Under the pieces are notes generated by a model that ran no database searches, was not told the DNA's origin, and worked only from the letters and a program-made list of their open reading frames with translations. A stretch of 64,000 bases of DNA from Bacteroidota bacterium (GTDB taxonomy: Bacteria > Bacteroidota > Bacteroidia > Cytophagales > Cyclobacteriaceae): NCBI GenBank assembly GCA_013285945.1, contig JABDGP010000002.1, positions 1 through 64,000 on the forward strand, given 5' to 3'. Made by a program: the position numbers and the translations under genes. Positions 34,599 to 45,465 of this stretch are shown piece after piece; position 1 is the stretch's first letter, and each line of letters begins with the position of its first letter.

Positions 34599-34617
34599 CT
34601 ACGAACACTCGTCAGGG
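34593..34617 (+). terminator. Possible terminator hairpin after the histidine kinase gene
   Basis: TCCTGAC (34593-34599) pairs with GTCAGGG (34611-34617), seven pairs with one wobble and an 11-nt loop. It overlaps the stop codon. No T-run follows, so termination would need another factor. Confidence 0.35.
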
Positions 34618-34651
34618 TTAGAAATATTATTTAACAATTTTTTACAAAACA

Positions 34652-34683
34652 TTTGGAAACTCTACTAAACCACTATACGTTTG
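34652..34683 (+). promoter_or_regulatory. Promoter of the methionine operon
   Basis: TTTG at 34652-34655, a 20-nt spacer and TACGTTTG at 34676-34683: both boxes match the Bacteroidota consensus exactly. Transcription would begin near 34687-34690, about 25 nt before the riboswitch. Confidence 0.75.
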
Positions 34684-34713
34684 TGTCATCATAGTCGGTG
34701 AAGCAATGCTCAA

Positions 34714-34801
34714 CCGATTTATAAAGAAGCGCGGAGAGACAGGCTCTACGAAGCGCTAGCAACCCCGAAAGGAAGGTGCTAACTCCTGAAATATAAACCG
34801 G
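34714..34801 (+). promoter_or_regulatory. SAM-I (S-box) riboswitch
   Basis: P1 is CCGATTTATA (34714-34723) with TATAAACCGG (34792-34801), nine of ten pairs. Inside are the conserved S-box blocks: GCGC...GCGC forming P2, the GGAGAGA-CA-GGCTCT kink-turn region, the AGCAACC core and the AGGTGCTAACTCC segment. The order and spacing fit the SAM-I aptamer in its Bacteroidota form. It precedes metY, metX and hom, genes of methionine synthesis, as expected for a SAM-sensing control element. The expression platform is unclear: no terminator hairpin with T-run directly follows, and a Cys-rich open frame starts nine bases after P1. Confidence 0.85.
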
Positions 34802-34810
34802 AAAAGTAAC

Positions 34811-34963
34811 ATGAAAACACAAATCATCTACCGATTGAACCATCAAGGCTCAGCTTCACTCGAAAATCTCAATCAATTTGTTTTTGCCCTGATTCAGCGA
34901 ATGCGTATTTGCCGTCAGTGCATTGCCATTTGTTGTGCGCCTGTCCAGGCGTGTTGTTGTTGA
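34811..34963 (+). CDS. Cysteine-rich leader peptide between the SAM riboswitch and metY
   Basis: An ATG nine bases after the riboswitch closing stem opens a 50-codon frame. The first 31 residues are unremarkable (M-K-T-Q-I-I-Y-R-L-N...), but the last 17 contain seven cysteines (positions 34, 37, 41, 42, 48, 49, 50) and the frame ends with three TGT codons directly before TGA. A hairpin CGCCT-GTCC-AGGCG (34938-34951) lies between Cys42 and Cys48. The metY ATG follows 87 nt later. By analogy with amino-acid attenuators and with the polycysteine small frames reported as cysteine-responsive attenuators in mycobacteria, this is probably a regulatory leader peptide; translation is not proven. Confidence 0.6.
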   Translation: MKTQIIYRLNHQGSASLENLNQFVFALIQRMRICRQCIAICCAPVQACCC

Positions 34964-35038
34964 GGAAATAAAACTCCTGACACAATACAAGCTGACTGAC
35001 TAGTCGTCGCTCCATTATTCCATTTTAAAAATCATTAA

Positions 35039-37413
<2,375 letters not shown>

Positions 37414-37428
37414 ATCATTATTAATTCT

Positions 37429-38655
37429 ATGGAACATAAAAAATTGAAACTCGGACTCTTTGGTTTTGGCTGTGTAGGTCAGGGGTTGTATCATGTATTA
37501 AATGAAACTCATGGAATCAAAGCAGAGATTAAAAAAATCTGTGTAAAAAATCGCGACAAGCAACGGATTCTCAGTAATGATATTTTTACTTTCGATAAAA
37601 ATGAAATTCTATCCGATCCGGAAATCAATGTAGTTGTAGAGCTAATCGACGACCCCAATGCAGCGTTTGAAATTGTGACCGATGCTTTGAAAAATGGAAA
37701 GCATGTAGTAACTGCAAACAAAAGGATGATTGCCGAACACCTGGAAGAGCTTTACCATTTGCAGCAAAAATATGATCGTTCGGTCTTATATGAAGGTGCA
37801 GTGTGCGGGAGCATCCCCATCTTACGAAATCTTGAAGAGTATTATGACAATGATTTGATCACAAGTATTGAAGGGATCTTTAACGGAAGCACAAACTATA
37901 TCCTTACGAAAGTCTTTGAGGAAAAGAAAAGTTATCTCGAAGCACTGAAAGGCGCACAGGACTTAGGCTTCGCCGAAAGCAATCCTGCACTTGATGTAGA
38001 AGCATTCGATCCGAAGTTCAAGTTAACGATTGCCATCGCGCATTCGTTTGGAGTATTCATCAAGCCGGAAGACATAATTAATATTGGTATTCAAAAAATA
38101 TCTCCGGTTGATTTAAAATATGCACGGGAAAACAATCTCACCATCAAATTAGTAGCACGGGCTTACAAACGCGATGGAAAAATATTAGCATGGGTTGCTC
38201 CGCAATTTATTCCGGCTGACCACATGCTTGCTTCAGTACGCAATGAATACAATGCGGTGCTGGTGGAGGGTGCATTCGCTGAAAAGCAAGTATTCATTGG
38301 GAAAGGTGCAGGCGGCTACCCAACAGGCTCAGCCGTACTCTCGGATATTTCCGCGCTGGCATACGACTATCGTTATGAGTACAAGAAATTTGCTCAAGGC
38401 GAAGGACTTCCGTTCTCTAATGAAGCGCTAGTCGATGTAGTAGTCAGCTTTTCTCAGGGGTCTCTCATTTCACCCAAAGACTTTGAAAACTTCAAAGGCG
38501 GATATCAGGGCAACGGCCATCAATACATGACCGGTTCTGTGAAACTCGAAAAACTCAAGGCACTTAGTGAATGGGATGACGTAAGCGTAATTCTGGCTCC
38601 TGAATTGAATTTAGTTTCATTAGACAAGAGCAAAAAAGAGTTACGCTACGCTTGA
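37429..38655 (+). CDS. hom: Homoserine dehydrogenase
   Basis: Reduces aspartate semialdehyde to homoserine. 408 residues: N-terminal Rossmann motif GLFGFGCVGQGLYHVL, the T-A-N-K-R/M-I segment (HVVTANKRM), the substrate-domain block GAVCGSIPILRNL and the family signature with F-N-G-S-T-N-Y-I-L and A-Q-x-L-G-F-A-E-(S/x)-N-P-x-x-D-V. Monofunctional: no aspartokinase part and no clear ACT domain. Third gene of the operon, 15 nt after metX, so the operon covers aspartate semialdehyde to homocysteine. Confidence 0.94.
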   Translation: MEHKKLKLGLFGFGCVGQGLYHVLNETHGIKAEIKKICVKNRDKQRILSNDIFTFDKNEILSDPEINVVVELIDDPNAAFEIVTDALKNGKHVVTANKRMIAEHLEELYHLQQKYDRSVLYEGAVCGSIPILRNLEEYYDNDLITSIEGIFNGSTNYILTKVFEEKKSYLEALKGAQDLGFAESNPALDVEAFDPKFKLTIAIAHSFGVFIKPEDIINIGIQKISPVDLKYARENNLTIKLVARAYKRDGKILAWVAPQFIPADHMLASVRNEYNAVLVEGAFAEKQVFIGKGAGGYPTGSAVLSDISALAYDYRYEYKKFAQGEGLPFSNEALVDVVVSFSQGSLISPKDFENFKGGYQGNGHQYMTGSVKLEKLKALSEWDDVSVILAPELNLVSLDKSKKELRYA

Positions 38656-38668
38656 CCCGAGATTGTTG

Positions 38669-41062
38669 TTACTCGTCGCGCAATGCATTTACGGGATTAG
38701 AGTAAGCAGCGCGCAAAACGTGATAGCCAACAGTAATCATCGTAATTGCAAACGCAAGTGCGGCTGAAATGATAAAGGTCAGCCACTCGCCTTTCAATTC
38801 AATACGATACGAGAAATTTTGCAGCCATTGATTCGTGAAGTACCAAACTGCGGGAAAAGCCAGGACCATGCCAATGGCTACGAGCAGAAAAAATTCTTTT
38901 GACACCAGCATGACTAAACTATTTACACTTGCACCAATCACTTTTCGTACGCCAATTTCTTTGGTGCGCTGCTCCGTTGTATAAGCAGCCAAACCGAGCA
39001 AGCCTAGGCAGGCAATTAAAATCGTTAATCCAGAGAACGTAGTAAAAATCTGGCTCCGCTTTTGGTCGGCTTTGTACTGCGAATCAAAATCCTGATCAAG
39101 GAAAGTGTATTCAAATGGATAGTGCGGGAAAATTTCTTTCCATGATTTCTCAATTGATGCCAGTGTCGTTTTAACATCGCCAGGATTGAGGCGTACGAAA
39201 ATGTAGTTGTTATTTTTATCGAGGATAATAATTAAAGGTTCGATCGGATCATAAAGGGAATTTTGGTGGTAATCGTTGATAACACCTATTACTTTTTTCC
39301 TGAACGCATTGGGTCCGTCATTTCCAGCCTCAAATCGCTTTCCGATCGGGTCTTTCCAAGCCATTCGTTTCACCATACTTTCATTAACTAAAATTGCATT
39401 CATGGTATCACTTGGGTTATTGTGCGAAAAATCCCTGCCTTGCAAAATTTTCATCCCCAGTGTTTTAACGAAATCAAAATCGGCACTATAGAGATCAACG
39501 CCACGCTGCACCATTTTCCCTTCTGCATCTTCCACCTGCAATAGGTTTTTACTGATGCCTTGCCCTGGTGACGAACTGGCCATACCAATATCTGCTACGA
39601 TTGGGTTTTGTTTGAGAAGGTCAACCAATGCAGGCGCCATACTATACTGTTTTCTATTAGACAGTTCGAGACGGAGCAAATGCGCTTTATCGAATCCTAA
39701 ATCCTTATTTCTTAAAAATTGTAATTGATCGAATACAATCAACGTGCTGATAAGCATGAAAATGCTAAGCGCAAACTGAACAACAACGAGTGACTTCCTA
39801 AAAATAACACTTCCTCCTTTTGAAGAGAGCCTGCCTTTCAAGACAGTTACAGGATTAAAACCTGAAAGGTAAAACGCAGGGTAGCTTCCGCTGACGACGC
39901 CAGTAAAAATAGTGATGCCAATTAAACTTACTAAAACAGGTGTTTGTAAAATGTACGAGAAAGGAAGAGACTTGTTGGATAATGTATTAAACGCCGGAAG
40001 TAAAAGATAGATCAGCACGAAGCTAAACGCCAATGCAATAGCCACGACTAATACTGACTCAGTAATAAATTGAAAGATCAGATGCTTACGTTCGCTGCCC
40101 ATTACTTTGCGAAGGCCAACTTCCTTTGCACGATTGGCAGAGCGGGCAGTAGCTAAATTCATGTAGTTGATACACGCGATGATGAGCATGAACGCAGCAA
40201 CCGCTGCAAAAATATAGATGTAGGATATGTCACCACCGGCTTCAGCTTCATCGGCTATTTTTGAATGAAGGTGTATACTGGCAATAGGCTGCAATTCGTA
40301 TTGAAGCTTCACTCCTGCACTTTCAAAAATCGGGTTAACTTTTTCTTTGACAATTTTTTTAAGGACGGGGTCCATCTTCTTTACGTCGTAACCTTCAGGT
40401 AACAAAATGTAAGTGGTTACACCAAAGTTGCCCCAACTGCCTTGCAAGGCCGGCCGGGTATTTCTTGATATCAAAGCATTAAATCGAAAATGTGAATTGA
40501 GTGGAATATCTTTGATGATACCCGTAATTTTAAAATCTTCACCCTGTTGATTTTGCAATGAGAGGCCGAGGGCACCATTCGTACTGTCAAAATATTTAAG
40601 TGCTGTCTTTTCAGTCAGTACAATCGAAAAAGGATTATCCAGAGCGGTGTTAGGATCACCAGCAACAAATTCATAGCTGAACATGTCAAACACGGTGGAA
40701 TCAGCCATGTAAAAATCGTCTTCATTAAAATACTTCTCACCTACTTTATAAAGATTCCGGCTCATGCCAATAAACTTCACTGCATTTTTCACCTCAGGGT
40801 AGTTATCGCGCAATTCTTCGGCCAGTGGAATTTGCGTGGATGACCAGGTGAAGGCGTTATCCGTTTCCTGAATATGCGAGATGACCCTATATATATTGTC
40901 TACATTTTTATTATAACGGTCAAAACTCAATTCATCCAAAATATACATCAGCAAAAACAGGCTACATGTGATACCAATGGTAAGCCCCAGAATATTGAGG
41001 GAGCTGTAAACTTTGTCTTTGAAAATGTTTCGGAGTGAAATCTTTATCAGGTTTTTTAACAT
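38669..41062 (-). CDS. MacB/FtsX-type ABC transporter permease
   Basis: 797 residues with two halves, each a MacB periplasmic core domain followed by an FtsX domain: helix at about 20-42, periplasmic part to about 280, three helices (about 285-400), a linking helix (about 425-447), a second periplasmic part, and three helices at the end (about 680-790). The repeat motif A-N-R-A-K-E-V-G-L-R-K-V-M-G-S in the first half mirrors T-K-E-I-G-V-R-K-V-I-G-A in the second. This fused form is abundant in Bacteroidota and often exports peptides or lipids. No ATPase gene is adjacent. Confidence 0.85.
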   Translation of the reverse strand: MLKNLIKISLRNIFKDKVYSSLNILGLTIGITCSLFLLMYILDELSFDRYNKNVDNIYRVISHIQETDNAFTWSSTQIPLAEELRDNYPEVKNAVKFIGMSRNLYKVGEKYFNEDDFYMADSTVFDMFSYEFVAGDPNTALDNPFSIVLTEKTALKYFDSTNGALGLSLQNQQGEDFKITGIIKDIPLNSHFRFNALISRNTRPALQGSWGNFGVTTYILLPEGYDVKKMDPVLKKIVKEKVNPIFESAGVKLQYELQPIASIHLHSKIADEAEAGGDISYIYIFAAVAAFMLIIACINYMNLATARSANRAKEVGLRKVMGSERKHLIFQFITESVLVVAIALAFSFVLIYLLLPAFNTLSNKSLPFSYILQTPVLVSLIGITIFTGVVSGSYPAFYLSGFNPVTVLKGRLSSKGGSVIFRKSLVVVQFALSIFMLISTLIVFDQLQFLRNKDLGFDKAHLLRLELSNRKQYSMAPALVDLLKQNPIVADIGMASSSPGQGISKNLLQVEDAEGKMVQRGVDLYSADFDFVKTLGMKILQGRDFSHNNPSDTMNAILVNESMVKRMAWKDPIGKRFEAGNDGPNAFRKKVIGVINDYHQNSLYDPIEPLIIILDKNNNYIFVRLNPGDVKTTLASIEKSWKEIFPHYPFEYTFLDQDFDSQYKADQKRSQIFTTFSGLTILIACLGLLGLAAYTTEQRTKEIGVRKVIGASVNSLVMLVSKEFFLLVAIGMVLAFPAVWYFTNQWLQNFSYRIELKGEWLTFIISAALAFAITMITVGYHVLRAAYSNPVNALRDE

Positions 41063-41188
41063 GGCGGGCGGGTTTTATTAAAGATGGTGATTCCGTTCAA
41101 AAAGTTCTATAACTATTTTCGATCATCAAAATTAGGGGAAGCTGCTTAGGCAAGACCCTCTTTTTTGTACCTTGCGCCAACTATTTTC

Positions 41189-42997
41189 ATGCCAGACATC
41201 ATCCAGCTTCTTCCTGATTCGATTGCCAACCAGATTGCGGCGGGTGAAGTAGTGCAGCGACCGGCCTCAGCAGTGAAAGAACTGATAGAAAACGCCATAG
41301 ACGCAGGTGCAACAAATATCAAACTAATTGTAAAAGAGGCTGGTAAAACGTTAATCCAAGTGATCGATAACGGCCAGGGTATGAGCGAAACTGATGCACG
41401 TATGAGTTTGGAGCGGCATGCTACTTCAAAAATTCGCACAGCAGATGACTTGTTCCGCCTGCGTACGATGGGCTTTCGTGGAGAGGCTCTTGCGTCTATT
41501 GCGGCTGTATCGCAAATGGAAATGAAAACCCGCCTTCCTCAAGATGATCTCGGCACACTGCTGGTGGTGGAAGGATCTGAAGTGAAAAAACAAGAGCCTG
41601 TAGCCAGCGAAAAAGGCACTAGTATCAGCATCAAAAATTTATTCTATAACATTCCGGCCCGAAGAAATTTTTTAAAATCGAATGGCGTTGAGATGAGCCA
41701 CATTGCAGATGAATTTCAACGGCTGGCACTTGCGCATCCTCATATTTCATTTATTCTATTGCAAAGTGATGAACTGATTCATGACTTGCCAGCCGGCAAG
41801 TTGAGCCAGCGTATTGTAAATTTATTTGGGAAGAATTATCAAAGTCAGCTAGCTCCAGTGCAAGAGGAAACTTCGTTATTAAAAATTACAGGCTACATAG
41901 GCCGGCCTGAGCTGGCAAGAAAAAAAAGAGGGGAGCAATTCATTTTTGTAAACCAACGCTTCATCCGCAATAATTATTTAGGCTACGCAATCACCAGCGC
42001 ATACGAAGGTTTGCTTCAAGAAAACAGTTTTCCGTTTTATGCTCTATTCATCGATATCGACCCGAAACATATTGATGTCAATGTTCACCCGACAAAGACC
42101 GAAATCAAGTTTGATGACGAGCGTGCTGTATACGGTGTGGTGTGGAGCGCAGTAAAACAAGCCTTGGGCGCACACAACCTTGCTCCCGCTATCGACTTTG
42201 CTGCCGATGTCAACCTGATGGGTAAATTAAATAGCGAGCCCCTTTCGCGGGAACAATATTACGACGAACAGTTTAGCAATTCCCTTCAGCGCTCAAATTT
42301 GCAAAACTGGGAAAAGATATTTGAACAAGAGGGCTCCACGTCCCGATTGTTCGATAGATCAGAGACACTTCCCAAGACTACCATGAGAATTGAAAGCTCT
42401 ATTAATAAAGAGGAGACTTCAATCGATCAGGGGTACGAAAAATCATTTTTTCAATTTCAACAAAAATATATTGTCAGGTCTTCGCGCGGGGGTGTAATGT
42501 TTATTGACCAGCAAGCCGCTCACGAGCGTATCCTCTTTGAAAAATATGTTTCGCAATTGAAAGGCACTCCCGGAAATAGTCAACAGAGTTTATTTCCGCA
42601 GGCACTAACACTCAATGCTCCAGATTTTGCGTTGGCCATGGAAATGGAACGTGAAATCTATTCTCTCGGCTTTCGGTTTGAAGTCTTTGGAAAAAATACG
42701 TTGCTTGTCTCGGGTACGCCAGCAGAAATCACTGGCGGTGAAAAAGAGTTGTTTGAAGGCCTGATTGAGCAGTTTAAAAAGAATCAATCAGAACTGCAGC
42801 TGCCACTTCGCGAGAACCTGTCACATGCCTTGGCCAAGCGCGCAGCTATTAAGTCCGGGCAAAAACTATCGACCGAGGAAATGGAGTCACTCACGGGAAG
42901 GCTTTTTGCCTGCGCTACGCCAAGTTTTACCCCTGAGGGGAAACCAACCTTTTTTATCCTTGACTCGTCTAAGATTGAAAGTTATTTTACGCATTAA
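41189..42997 (+). CDS. mutL: DNA mismatch repair protein MutL
   Basis: 602 residues from the ATG at 41189, giving the usual start I-x-x-L-P-x-x-I-A-N-Q-I-A-A-G-E-V. The GHKL ATPase domain shows ELIENAIDAGAT, DNGQGM and T-M-G-F-R-G-E-A-L-A-S-I. The C-terminal domain has D-Q-Q-A-A-H-E-R-I-L-F-E, close to the metal-binding D-Q-H-A-x2-E-x4-E motif of nicking-endonuclease MutL (His replaced by Gln), plus the F-A-C-A-T-P-S-F end. Nicking activity is therefore likely but not certain. A TTG eight codons upstream is not needed. A rhomboid gene follows 9 nt later. Confidence 0.95.
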   Translation: MPDIIQLLPDSIANQIAAGEVVQRPASAVKELIENAIDAGATNIKLIVKEAGKTLIQVIDNGQGMSETDARMSLERHATSKIRTADDLFRLRTMGFRGEALASIAAVSQMEMKTRLPQDDLGTLLVVEGSEVKKQEPVASEKGTSISIKNLFYNIPARRNFLKSNGVEMSHIADEFQRLALAHPHISFILLQSDELIHDLPAGKLSQRIVNLFGKNYQSQLAPVQEETSLLKITGYIGRPELARKKRGEQFIFVNQRFIRNNYLGYAITSAYEGLLQENSFPFYALFIDIDPKHIDVNVHPTKTEIKFDDERAVYGVVWSAVKQALGAHNLAPAIDFAADVNLMGKLNSEPLSREQYYDEQFSNSLQRSNLQNWEKIFEQEGSTSRLFDRSETLPKTTMRIESSINKEETSIDQGYEKSFFQFQQKYIVRSSRGGVMFIDQQAAHERILFEKYVSQLKGTPGNSQQSLFPQALTLNAPDFALAMEMEREIYSLGFRFEVFGKNTLLVSGTPAEITGGEKELFEGLIEQFKKNQSELQLPLRENLSHALAKRAAIKSGQKLSTEEMESLTGRLFACATPSFTPEGKPTFFILDSSKIESYFTH

Positions 42998-43006
42998 ATT
43001 TTAATC

Positions 43007-43591
43007 ATGTTCAATATCACCCCACTCGTTCGTACCCTTGTTATTATTAATGTAGTGATCTTTCTATTACAGAATTTCGCTTCCCAGTTTTACATCACTC
43101 AATATCTTTCGCTGTGGCCGTTGGGTACGCCTTATTTTCAGCCGTATCAGTTCTTTACTTATATGTTTGCTCATGGCGGGTTTGGGCACATCTTTTTCAA
43201 TATGCTAGCGCTGGCATCATTTGCACCTATTCTTGAGCAGCACTGGGGAGAAAAGAAATTTTTATTTTTCTATTTGGCTACCGGCATTGGCGCCGGGATG
43301 ATCTATGCAGGTGTAAATTATTTCTTCTTTCCCGGTCAGGTCGGACCAATGCTTGGTGCATCGGGTGCGCTCTACGGAATTTTAATGGCCTTCGGGTTGG
43401 TGTTTCCTGATCTTGAGTTGATGTTGCTGTTTCCTCCAATACCGATCAAGGCAAAATACATGGTGTTTGTGATGGGATTTATCACTTACGCCATGGACCG
43501 CACTGGCACGGTAGCTCACCTCGCCCACTTTGGGGGCGCATTTGTCGCATTCATAATTATTAGTTACTGGAAAAGTCAGGGCAGGCGATAG
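43007..43591 (+). CDS. Rhomboid-family intramembrane serine protease, first of two
   Basis: 194 residues with six hydrophobic helices. The oxyanion motif H-G-G-F-G-H-I-F-F-N-M-L is in helix 2, the nucleophile serine in G-A-S-G-A-L-Y-G (about residue 119) in helix 4, and the catalytic histidine in H-L-A-H-F-G-G in helix 6. Both catalytic residues are present, so it is likely active. It lies 9 nt after mutL and 40 nt before a second rhomboid. Confidence 0.9.
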   Translation: MFNITPLVRTLVIINVVIFLLQNFASQFYITQYLSLWPLGTPYFQPYQFFTYMFAHGGFGHIFFNMLALASFAPILEQHWGEKKFLFFYLATGIGAGMIYAGVNYFFFPGQVGPMLGASGALYGILMAFGLVFPDLELMLLFPPIPIKAKYMVFVMGFITYAMDRTGTVAHLAHFGGAFVAFIIISYWKSQGRR

Positions 43592-43631
43592 CGAACACTT
43601 AATTCTTTAAATTAGTGGTAGTAATTTCTTT

Positions 43632-44534
43632 TTGAAAATAAACTTATCCGTGCTCGAAGAATTTAAAAACGCGTTCAATAGACCCAACAATGGCCACATT
43701 CAGCTGATTGTGATCAATATTGTTGTGTTCATTGTCTTAGGGGTTTTGTTTGTCTTTGCTAGAATCGGGGGATTCGAAAGTTATTTCCAAATAATCCATA
43801 ATCAGTTTTCTATTCCTCCTGTGTTCGCCAATTTTATTACACGGCCTTGGACAATCATTACATATTCCTTCGCGCATAGCCTCACTGATATTTTCCATAT
43901 TCTGTTTAACATGCTGGCTTTGTACTGGTTTGGAAAATTGTTCATCGAGTACCTGGGAAGCGATAAGCTGATAGCGCTTTATATTTTAGGTGCGTTGGCG
44001 GCGGCCACATTTTATCTTATCATATTCAATACAGTTCCGTTTTTCAAAGCTCAGGCCGACTTCTCTGGAATGGTGGGCGCCTCGGGTGCAGTCTATGCCA
44101 TCATGGTTGGTGCAGCCACGCTCTTGCCCGACTACACTTTTTTACTTTTGTTTTTTGGCCCTGTGCGTATCAAATACATCGCAGGCGTTTATATTTTGAT
44201 TTCATTTCTAGGATCGGTAGGTGCCAATTCGGGTGGTAACATTGCTCACCTCGGTGGCGCACTAATGGGTTTTGTTTATGTGAAGCAACTCCAAGCCGGT
44301 GTAAACTGGGGCGGGTGGATTACTGCTGTCCTCGATTGGTTCAAAAACCTATTCAAGCCACAAACAAAAGTAAAAGTCACCTACCGCAAGACTGAAGCAA
44401 AAACAAAAGCATCAGCAACTTCAAAGGCTTCACAAGCTGAAATCGATGCTATCCTCGACAAAATTTCCGACCGCGGTTACGAAAGTCTCAGCAAAGACGA
44501 AAAAGAAAAACTCTTCAACGCAAGCAAAAAATAA
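43632..44534 (+). CDS. Rhomboid-family intramembrane serine protease, second of two
   Basis: 300 residues: an N-terminal soluble part of about 20 residues, six to seven helices with nucleophile G-A-S-G-A-V-Y-A (about residue 156) and histidine in N-I-A-H-L-G-G-A, then a cytoplasmic Lys/Ala/Thr-rich tail of about 75 residues. The end, with D-K-I-S-D-R-G-Y-E-S-L-S-K-D-E-K-E-K-L-F, is a short conserved helix found on Bacteroidota rhomboids. TTG at 43632 is taken as start; the GTG at 43650 is an alternative. Substrates unknown. Confidence 0.88.
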   Translation: MKINLSVLEEFKNAFNRPNNGHIQLIVINIVVFIVLGVLFVFARIGGFESYFQIIHNQFSIPPVFANFITRPWTIITYSFAHSLTDIFHILFNMLALYWFGKLFIEYLGSDKLIALYILGALAAATFYLIIFNTVPFFKAQADFSGMVGASGAVYAIMVGAATLLPDYTFLLLFFGPVRIKYIAGVYILISFLGSVGANSGGNIAHLGGALMGFVYVKQLQAGVNWGGWITAVLDWFKNLFKPQTKVKVTYRKTEAKTKASATSKASQAEIDAILDKISDRGYESLSKDEKEKLFNASKK

Positions 44535-44541
44535 TCTAGGT

Positions 44542-45189
44542 ATGTTAATAGATCTGAGTCACTCCATTGAGCATGGCATGATTACGTACAAAGGTTTACC
44601 TGCACCAATCATCTGCGATTACCTAAGTCGGGAAGAATCTAAAAGTAAGTATGCGCCAGGTACTGAATTTCAGATTGGAAAAATAGAAATGGTTGCTAAC
44701 ACCGGCACTTATCTCGACTGTCCGTTTCACCGCTATGCCGATGGCCATGATCTTTCACAAATCCAATTAGAAAAACTGGCAAGTCTCGATGCTGTGCTTA
44801 TAGAAGTCGAAGGGACACAATCAATCGGAAAAAACTTCTTTGAAAGAAAAGACCTCGCAGGCAAGGCTGTGATCGTATATACTGGCTGGAGCAAGCATTG
44901 GCGTACCGATGCTTATTTTGAAAATCATCCGTTCCTTACCGCTGAGGCCGCCGACTATCTTGTTTCACAAAAAGTAATTCTCGTTGGTATTGACAGTCAC
45001 AACATTGATGACACGAGAGGCAATACGCGGCCGGTACACAGCGCGCTTCTTAAAAATGAAATCCTGATTGTGGAGCACATGACTAATCTAGACTTGTTAA
45101 AAGAAAAACAATTCAGGTTCACTGCAGTGCCTCCAAAGTTCGTTGGTGTTGGCACATTCCCGGTTAGGGCATTTGCAAGCGTAGAATAG
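44542..45189 (+). CDS. Cyclase-family (kynurenine-formamidase-like) hydrolase
   Basis: 215 residues of the PF04199 cyclase family, metal-dependent hydrolases such as kynurenine formamidase and isatin hydrolase. The start M-L-I-D-L-S-H-S-I is typical, and the metal site segment reads N-T-G-T-Y-L-D-C-P-F-H-R-Y; the usual H-x-G-T-H-x-D-x-P-x-H has two more histidines, here Asn and Tyr. The late motif GIDSHNIDD and the C-terminal E-H-M-T-N-L block are present. I chose the ATG at 44542, after the rhomboid stop; a longer frame overlaps that gene. No kynurenine pathway genes are nearby. Confidence 0.8.
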   Translation: MLIDLSHSIEHGMITYKGLPAPIICDYLSREESKSKYAPGTEFQIGKIEMVANTGTYLDCPFHRYADGHDLSQIQLEKLASLDAVLIEVEGTQSIGKNFFERKDLAGKAVIVYTGWSKHWRTDAYFENHPFLTAEAADYLVSQKVILVGIDSHNIDDTRGNTRPVHSALLKNEILIVEHMTNLDLLKEKQFRFTAVPPKFVGVGTFPVRAFASVE

Positions 45190-45218
45190 ATAGCTCAATC
45201 TCCAGTATCAAAAAATAG

Positions 45219-45246
45219 AAAAGCCGGGACATAGTTCCCGGCTTTT
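45219..45246. terminator. Bidirectional terminator between the cyclase gene and ftsZ
   Basis: AAAAGCCGGGA (45219-45229) pairs perfectly with TCCCGGCTTTT (45236-45246), 11 bp with a 6-nt loop. A/T runs on both flanks let it work for both converging transcripts. Confidence 0.85.
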
Positions 45247-45284
45247 CAGTTTAAAAAACTTACGACCAGCGCAGCAAAAAATAC

Positions 45285-45452
45285 CTACTGCATTTTATAA
45301 TTCTCTGGTCGAGTAAGAAGGCACACCGACACCGGCAAAAAATTATTACTTCCAACAACCACTACGAATGGAGTAATACCAGTCGTGTCGGATATGCCAT
45401 ATCTTTCAGTCAAGGGTTCATAGTACTTAGTCCTGAGTTTTCTAAAGACTAT
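45285..45452 (-). pseudogene. Coding-like frame downstream of ftsZ without a start codon
   Basis: On the minus strand a 55-codon frame is open from a stop at 45453-45455 to a TAG at 45285-45287. It reads like real protein (K-Y-Y-E-P-L-T-E-R-Y-G-I-S-D-T-T-G, then P-F-V-V-V-V-G-S-N-N-F-L-P-V-S-V) but has no ATG before its last codon; TTG occurs mid-frame. It lies just 3' of ftsZ in the same direction, ahead of the terminator. It may be the tail of a deleted gene. No family recognised. Confidence 0.3.
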
Positions 45453-45465
45453 TTACCCATGACTA

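Noticed and set aside
41165-41188. TTG start for mutL
   Set aside because: Adds eight residues not present in MutL proteins; the ATG at 41189 gives the normal N-terminus.
42449-42560. Loss of MutL endonuclease motif as a finding
   Set aside because: D-Q-Q-A-x2-E-x4-E differs from the consensus only at the His, a change I believe is common in Bacteroidota MutL, so it is not treated as unusual.
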